A stretch of 64,000 bases of DNA from Vespula vulgaris. Its lineage: Eukaryota > Arthropoda > Insecta > Hymenoptera > Vespidae. The stretch spans positions 4,810,400 through 4,874,399 of the forward strand of contig NC_066586.1 in assembly GCF_905475345.1 (NCBI RefSeq), in the 5' to 3' direction. Below, piece by piece: positions 63,634 to 64,000 of this stretch. The translations under genes were made by a program, and so were the position numbers. Below the pieces are notes generated by a model. It was not told where the DNA came from and made no database searches. It was given only the letters and a program-made list of their open reading frames with translations. Each line of letters opens with the position of its first letter. The stretch's first letter is position 1.

Positions 63634-64000
63634 TAGGGTGTGTTAATGTAGCAGAATGATCAAAGTAATGCGACGAGGGCTCAGTTCGCTTAAGCAGAGA
63701 GCATTGCGCCGGACAACGTTCGGTGGCATGTAAAATTTTACATTCAGCATTGTACGTTCCATAGACTGCGGTAGAACTTTCCGGAATAAAAAATGTATCT
63801 TTAGACATAAGATATTTCACTGAAAAGAGAGCCAACGCTTCATGGAGCGCAGGTGTTTCTTAAGTGCGCTTCCTTAATGTGCTTCATGACTAGCATCTAA
63901 GTTTTACGATGCACTGATCGACGATGTACTTTTGGCTTTAAATGAAAGCAATATTGTAAAACGACCGGGCGTACAGCTGCTCGTAAAAATTTAGGTCGAT
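62785..64000. other. no supported gene
   Basis: AT-rich DNA with a short CT tract near 62875-62900, the (TA)n hairpin at 63584-63640 and a slightly GC-richer end at 63660-63980 without clear exon structure. Confidence 0.5.
63584..63640. repeat. (TA)n flanked by inverted CACCCTA/TAGGGTG
   Basis: About 20 TA units are bounded by CACCCTA (63584-63590) and its reverse complement TAGGGTG (63634-63640). The whole unit can fold as one long hairpin. Confidence 0.8.

Noticed and set aside
1..64000. Search by eye for transposases, reverse transcriptases, viral remnants, rRNA, telomeric TTAGG arrays, CRISPR arrays and bacterial operons
   Set aside because: None was recognised. The texture is that of insect nuclear noncoding DNA with sparse exons.

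Overview
This window looks like nuclear DNA of an insect, most likely an aculeate hymenopteran (wasp, bee or ant). The evidence is an AT-rich background with plentiful CpG (TCGA, CGAT, ACGT strings everywhere), very many CT/GA microsatellites, long pyrimidine tracts, GT..AG exon-like islands separated by kilobases of intron-like DNA, and no compact operon-style coding. The species call is inference from texture, not from a recognised gene. I recognised no named gene family, no tRNA or rRNA, no CRISPR array and no transposase.

The best supported gene is on the + strand between 15.2 and 23.6 kb. Four small exons (15176-15216, 15948-16050, 20722-20855, 23497-23587) have splice sites at both ends and fit together in reading phase. 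Together they encode a charged peptide with a strong Glu/Arg/Lys/Gln/Leu coiled-coil stretch. A possible start codon in a strong context lies in the first of them. The gene continues out of 23587 in phase 0, and I could not settle its next exon; candidates are at 26314 and 40204. A further well-bounded exon-like block at 21793-21909 is out of phase with both neighbours and may be an alternative exon.

Outside that gene the window is mostly intron-like or intergenic. Short GC-richer islands stand out: 3.0, 8.8-9.05, 17.4 (minus), 32.7-32.85, 35.1-35.25, 40.6-40.84 (minus), 41.5-42.6, 47.0-47.4, 57.9-58.47 and 60.7-61.15 (minus) plus 61.8-62.8 kb. Several have good splice consensus around an open frame, and I list these as candidate exons with low to moderate confidence. 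In CT-rich DNA false acceptors are common, so each needs transcript or comparative support. The 41.5-42.6 kb block looks like a promoter and first-exon region. The cluster at 60.7-61.15 kb looks like the 3' end of a minus-strand gene.

Repeats are the other major content: (CT/GA)n, (TA)n, (GATA)n, (AAT)n, (AAGG)n and (CA)n tracts, plus a 61-nt near-perfect hairpin at 13546-13606.
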